Below are positions 61,223 to 64,000 of a DNA stretch of 64,000 bases, piece by piece. Below the pieces are notes generated by a model. It had not been told where the DNA came from. It did no database searches and worked only from the letters and a program-made list of their open reading frames with translations. This DNA comes from Agromyces mariniharenae. GTDB lineage: Bacteria; Actinomycetota; Actinomycetes; Actinomycetales; Microbacteriaceae. Position 1 is the first letter of the stretch. Every line of letters starts with the position of its first letter. A program made the position numbers and the translations under genes. Where the stretch lies: the NCBI RefSeq assembly GCF_008122505.1, contig NZ_VSSB01000002.1, positions 806,001 through 870,000 on the forward strand, written 5' to 3'.

Positions 61223-62242
61223 GTGGCTGGTGGAGGACGAACGGGCGAGCAGCGGATCCCCGTCGAAGATCGGCTCTTCAGCCTCGTGCTCGCGCTCCTC
61301 GCGACCGAGACCGGGCTGCTGAAGTCCGAGATCCTCTCGACCGTGCGCGGCTACGCCGAGCGGTACGACGAGTCCGGCCAGAACGCCAACCTCGAGCGGC
61401 AGTTCGAGCGAGACAAGGACGACATCCGCGAGCTCGGCATCCCGCTCGAGACCGTGGAGTCGCCCGACCGCCCCGGCGACAACCAGGCCCTGCGCTACCG
61501 CATCCCGAAGGGCCAGTACGACCTGCCCGACGAGGTGCGGTTCACTCCCGACGAGCTCGCACTGCTGGGCCTCGCCGCCGAGGTCTGGCGCGAGGCGTCC
61601 CTCTCGGCCGACTCGCAGCGCGCGCTCACCAAGTTGCGCTCGCTCGGCATCGAGCCGCGCGAACCGGTCATCGGCTACGCACCCCGACTTCGGGTGCGGG
61701 ATGCCGCGTTCGAGCCGCTGCGCCAGGCCCTCGACCGCCGGCAGGTCGTGCGCTTCCGCTACTTCAAGCCGGGCGAGGCCGCACCGCGCGAGCGCACGGT
61801 GAACCCCCTGGCGGTCGTGCTGCACGAGGGCCGCTGGCACCTGCACGCCTTCGACCGCGACGCGCAGGGCCCGCGCACCTTCCTGCTGTCGCGCATCGTC
61901 GGCGCCGTCGAGCCGGTGCCGGGCCTCACGTTCGACGCGCCGCCGCCCGGCATCCAGGACCGCATCCTCGCCGAGCTCGACGAGCTGCGGCTCCAGAACG
62001 CCGCCGACCTCGCGGTCACGGCGGGCAGCGACGCCGAGGTGCGCCTCGGCAAGCGGGCGGTGCTGCGCGACGAGGACGCCGGGGTCATCCGGCTGCATTA
62101 CACGGATGCCGCGGTCTTCGCCGACGAGATCGCCGCCTACGGCCCCGAAGTGCGCGTCATCGGTCCCGCGCCGCTGCGCGAGGCGGTACGCGTCCGGCTG
62201 GAGGCGGTCGTGGCCGCGCACCGGAACGGGGGAGTCGCGTGA
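61223..62242 (+). CDS. pafB: PafB, WYL-domain DNA-damage transcriptional regulator
   Basis: A 339-residue regulator with an N-terminal helix-turn-helix (LFSLVLALLATETGLLKSEI) and a WYL domain (VVRFRYFKPGEAAPRERTVNPLAVVLHEGRWHLHAF). PafB and PafC work together as the LexA-independent activator of DNA-repair genes in mycobacteria. The start is GTG 61223: TATGAT (61210-61215) ends 7 nt upstream, so the ATG at 61211 lies inside the -10 and cannot be the natural start if this promoter is used. Overlaps pafC by GTGA. Confidence 0.93.
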   Translation: MAGGGRTGEQRIPVEDRLFSLVLALLATETGLLKSEILSTVRGYAERYDESGQNANLERQFERDKDDIRELGIPLETVESPDRPGDNQALRYRIPKGQYDLPDEVRFTPDELALLGLAAEVWREASLSADSQRALTKLRSLGIEPREPVIGYAPRLRVRDAAFEPLRQALDRRQVVRFRYFKPGEAAPRERTVNPLAVVLHEGRWHLHAFDRDAQGPRTFLLSRIVGAVEPVPGLTFDAPPPGIQDRILAELDELRLQNAADLAVTAGSDAEVRLGKRAVLRDEDAGVIRLHYTDAAVFADEIAAYGPEVRVIGPAPLREAVRVRLEAVVAAHRNGGVA

Positions 62243-63237
62243 TGGCGAAGCGCCAGAAGCCGCTCAAGGCGCCCGACAAGCTCGTCTTCCTGCTCTCGTT
62301 CGTGCCGTACCTGCTCGAGCGGCGTGTCGTCGACGTCTCCGAGGCGGCGCAGCACTTCGGCATGACCGAGGAGGAGATCCGCGACGCCGTGCGGCTCATC
62401 GCGACCTCCGGACTGCCGGGGGAGACCGGCACGTACCAGCCGAACGACCTGTTCGACATCGACTGGGACTCGTTCGAGGAGGACGACGTCGTCATCGTCG
62501 TGCACCACGTCGCGATCGACGACGCGCCGCGGCTCTCCGCGCGCGAGGCGGCCGCGCTCATCGCCGGGCTGCAGTACCTCTCGGCCTCGCCCGAGAACGC
62601 CGGCAGCGCGTCGCTCGCCTCGCTCATGGCGAAGCTGACCGCGGGTGCCTCGGCCGCGCCGAGCCGGCTCGCCGTCGCCGAGACCGAGGCCGACGCGTCG
62701 CTCGCGCTGATCCGCGAGGCGGTGGCCGAGGGCCGACAGCTCGAGTTCGACTACCTCAACGCCAGGGGCGAGCGGGGCCGCCGCCGTGCCGATCCGCTGC
62801 GGATCATCTCGCAGGACGCGGACTGGTACCTGCAGGCGTACTGCCACACGCGAGAGGACGTGCGGAACTTCCGCGTCGACCGCATGAGCGACCTCGTGCT
62901 CACCGACGAGCCGATCGGCGACCACTCGGGTCGCGCGGTGCCCGACACCCTGTTCCAGGGCTCGGAGTCCGACCTCGACGTCATCGTCGACGTCGAGCCG
63001 TCTGCGCTGCCCCTGCTCGCGGACTACCTCGCGGACTCGAGCACGCGCGAGATCGACGGGCGCCTGCGCGTCACGCTGCGGCTCGCGCACGTCCACGGGC
63101 TGAAGCGCCTCGTCGCGGGCCTGCCCGGCCTCGTGACGGTCGTCGCCCCGGCCGAGGCGCGCGCGGCGGTCGCCGAGTGGGCCGCCGCCGGCCTCGCGGG
63201 CTACGGCGACCGCGAGGCATCCGCCGGCCCCCGCTGA
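62239..63237 (+). CDS. pafC: PafC, WYL-domain DNA-damage transcriptional regulator
   Basis: A 332-residue partner of PafB with an N-terminal winged helix (VDVSEAAQHFGMTEEEIRDAVRLI) and a WYL domain (LEFDYLNARGERGRRRADPLRIISQDADWYLQAYC). A C-terminal WCX-like part follows. It starts at GTG 62239, overlapping the pafB stop, with ATG 62242 as an alternative. tatA and tatC follow downstream, the usual actinobacterial order. Confidence 0.94.
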   Translation: MMAKRQKPLKAPDKLVFLLSFVPYLLERRVVDVSEAAQHFGMTEEEIRDAVRLIATSGLPGETGTYQPNDLFDIDWDSFEEDDVVIVVHHVAIDDAPRLSAREAAALIAGLQYLSASPENAGSASLASLMAKLTAGASAAPSRLAVAETEADASLALIREAVAEGRQLEFDYLNARGERGRRRADPLRIISQDADWYLQAYCHTREDVRNFRVDRMSDLVLTDEPIGDHSGRAVPDTLFQGSESDLDVIVDVEPSALPLLADYLADSSTREIDGRLRVTLRLAHVHGLKRLVAGLPGLVTVVAPAEARAAVAEWAAAGLAGYGDREASAGPR

Positions 63238-63317
63238 CGCACTGCTGGAGCGACGCGCGTCGGGCGGGCGGGGGAGCCGCTCGGACCGCGATTGTCTCGC
63301 ATAGGGGGTTCGGCAGG

Positions 63318-63323
63318 TAGACT
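63318..63323 (+). promoter_or_regulatory. Possible -10 element of tatA
   Basis: TAGACT, 35 nt before the tatA ATG. A TTGTCT at 63292-63297 is 20 nt upstream, longer than a normal spacer. Confidence 0.4.
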
Positions 63324-63358
63324 GGCCGCACGATCCCCCCGAGAACGGACGAACACCT

Positions 63359-63637
63359 ATGTGGCAAGGCTTCACTGGTTGGCACGCGCTGATCATCCTC
63401 GTGGTCATCCTGCTGCTCTTCGGCGCGCCGAAGCTCCCGGCGCTCGCCCGCAGCCTCGGGCAGTCGATGAAGATCCTCAAGAGCGAGGTCCGTCCCGAGA
63501 AGGACGGAGCGGCGACTGACGCGGAGGCGGCCGACGGCACCACGTCGAGCACCACCGCGACGAGCACTCCGGCGACGTCCGACGTCGCGGGCGGCCAGGC
63601 CAAGACCGACGAGGCCGATACCGGCAAGAGCCGCTGA
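63359..63637 (+). CDS. tatA: Sec-independent translocase subunit TatA
   Basis: A 92-residue membrane protein forming the pore of the twin-arginine export system. WQGFTGWHALIILVVILLLFGAPKLPALARSLGQSMKI has the short TM helix, the F-G hinge and the amphipathic helix. The rest is a polar Ala/Thr/Asp tail. Followed by tatC after 5 bp, as is standard. Confidence 0.95.
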   Translation: MWQGFTGWHALIILVVILLLFGAPKLPALARSLGQSMKILKSEVRPEKDGAATDAEAADGTTSSTTATSTPATSDVAGGQAKTDEADTGKSR

Positions 63638-63642
63638 CCCCG

Positions 63643-64000
63643 ATGTCCGCGGTGAAGGATCGCGGGGAGAAGAACCGCGAGAAGCGGATGTCGCTGGGCG
63701 CGCATCTCATCGAGCTGCGCAAGCGCCTCTTCATCTCGGCCATCGCCATCGTCGTCGGCATGGCGCTCGGATGGTGGCTGACCGACGCCTTCGTCTGGCA
63801 GGCCATCCAGGAGCCGGTCGAGCGGGTCGCCGAGGCGCAGGGCAGCGACACGGCGATCATCTTCCCGACGATCTCGAGCGCGTTCGACCTGCGCCTGCAG
63901 ATCGCGTTCACGCTGGGCATCGTGATCTCGGCCCCCGTCTGGCTGTACCAGATCTTCGCATTCCTCGTGCCCGGGCTGAACACGCGCGAGCGCAAGTTCA
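63643..64000 (+). CDS. tatC: Sec-independent translocase subunit TatC (5' part)
   Basis: The first 119 codons, cut by the window edge. MSLGAHLIELRKRLFISA is the conserved N-terminal signature of TatC, the receptor for twin-arginine signal peptides. Two membrane helices follow (IAIVVGMALGWWLTDAFVW and ITLGIVISAPVWLYQIFAFLV-like). Start ATG 63643, 5 bp after tatA. Confidence 0.93.
   Translation, partial: MSAVKDRGEKNREKRMSLGAHLIELRKRLFISAIAIVVGMALGWWLTDAFVWQAIQEPVERVAEAQGSDTAIIFPTISSAFDLRLQIAFTLGIVISAPVWLYQIFAFLVPGLNTRERKF

Noticed and set aside
63292..63323. PafBC-type promoter upstream of tatA
   Set aside because: TTGTC is present, but the following bases and the distance to TAGACT do not match the RecA-NDp type motif.
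1..64000. CRISPR arrays, insertion sequences, prophage or toxin-antitoxin genes
   Set aside because: No regularly spaced repeats, transposase, integrase, phage structural gene or small toxin-antitoxin pair was found.

Overview
The window is ordinary, very high-GC actinobacterial chromosome (roughly 70% G+C by eye, GTG starts common). Gene order and content point to the family Microbacteriaceae, with an Agromyces-like relative the best guess: folC-DUF4233-ndk, rne-rplU-rpmA-obgE-proB-proA-nadD-rsfS, a zinc-free (type B) L31, PafBC next to Tat, and a LexA-box-controlled imuA-imuB-dnaE2 cassette. The genus is an inference. No insertion sequence, prophage, CRISPR array, plasmid gene or foreign-composition island was seen.

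Layout. 0-5.2 kb: end of folC, DUF4233, ndk, a VKOR-like membrane protein and RNase E/G with a long leader. 5.2-12.2 kb: rplU, rpmA, obgE, proB, proA, a small membrane protein, nadD, a proline-rich membrane protein, rsfS and tRNA-Ala. 12.3-17.7 kb: a Cys-type glutathione peroxidase, a coiled-coil membrane protein, and a leftward cluster of MpaB-type oxygenase, Lrp-type regulator and the three genes of a 2-oxoacid (probably branched-chain) dehydrogenase. 18.6-27 kb: a cell-wall pair (SLT-like protein and GH3 lipoprotein), YceI, a winged-helix protein, an ABC-F ATPase, SURF1 with two small genes, and FabG. 27-32.6 kb: a secreted propeller-like protein, serB-glgC opposite glgA, an ABC ATPase and rpmE2. 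32.6-43.6 kb: zinc-binding-like protein, exonuclease, hydrolase plus glycosyltransferase, sirtuin, SpoU methyltransferase, DD-carboxypeptidase, SGNH hydrolase, SF2 helicase and MFS transporter. 43.6-49 kb: PLP lyase with divergent Lrp regulator, VIT1/CCC1 transporter, DUF3097 and a second MFS. 49-55 kb: the SOS mutasome and tRNA-Leu. 55-64 kb: M20 peptidase, uppP, PAC2, HAD, trmI, FKBP lipoprotein, pafB-pafC and tatA-tatC.

How the genes work together. Translation and ribosome assembly (rplU, rpmA, obgE, rsfS, rne, rpmE2), glycogen or alpha-glucan synthesis (glgC, glgA), proline synthesis (proB, proA) and DNA-damage response (imuA-imuB-dnaE2 under LexA; pafBC as the probable LexA-independent regulator) are the clear modules. 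Many adjacent genes overlap by ATGA, GTGA or TGATG and are probably translationally coupled.

The most interesting non-coding signals are three. The heptamer GGATGCC and its complement occur about 40 times on each strand, force otherwise uncommon codons, and form inverted pairs in convergent gaps. At least twenty genes carry a -10-like hexamer 6-7 nt before the start codon and look leaderless. A few specific sites stand out: a perfect LexA box, a 10-bp inverted repeat upstream of the dehydrogenase genes, and an 11-bp inverted repeat with no gene at 33.2 kb.
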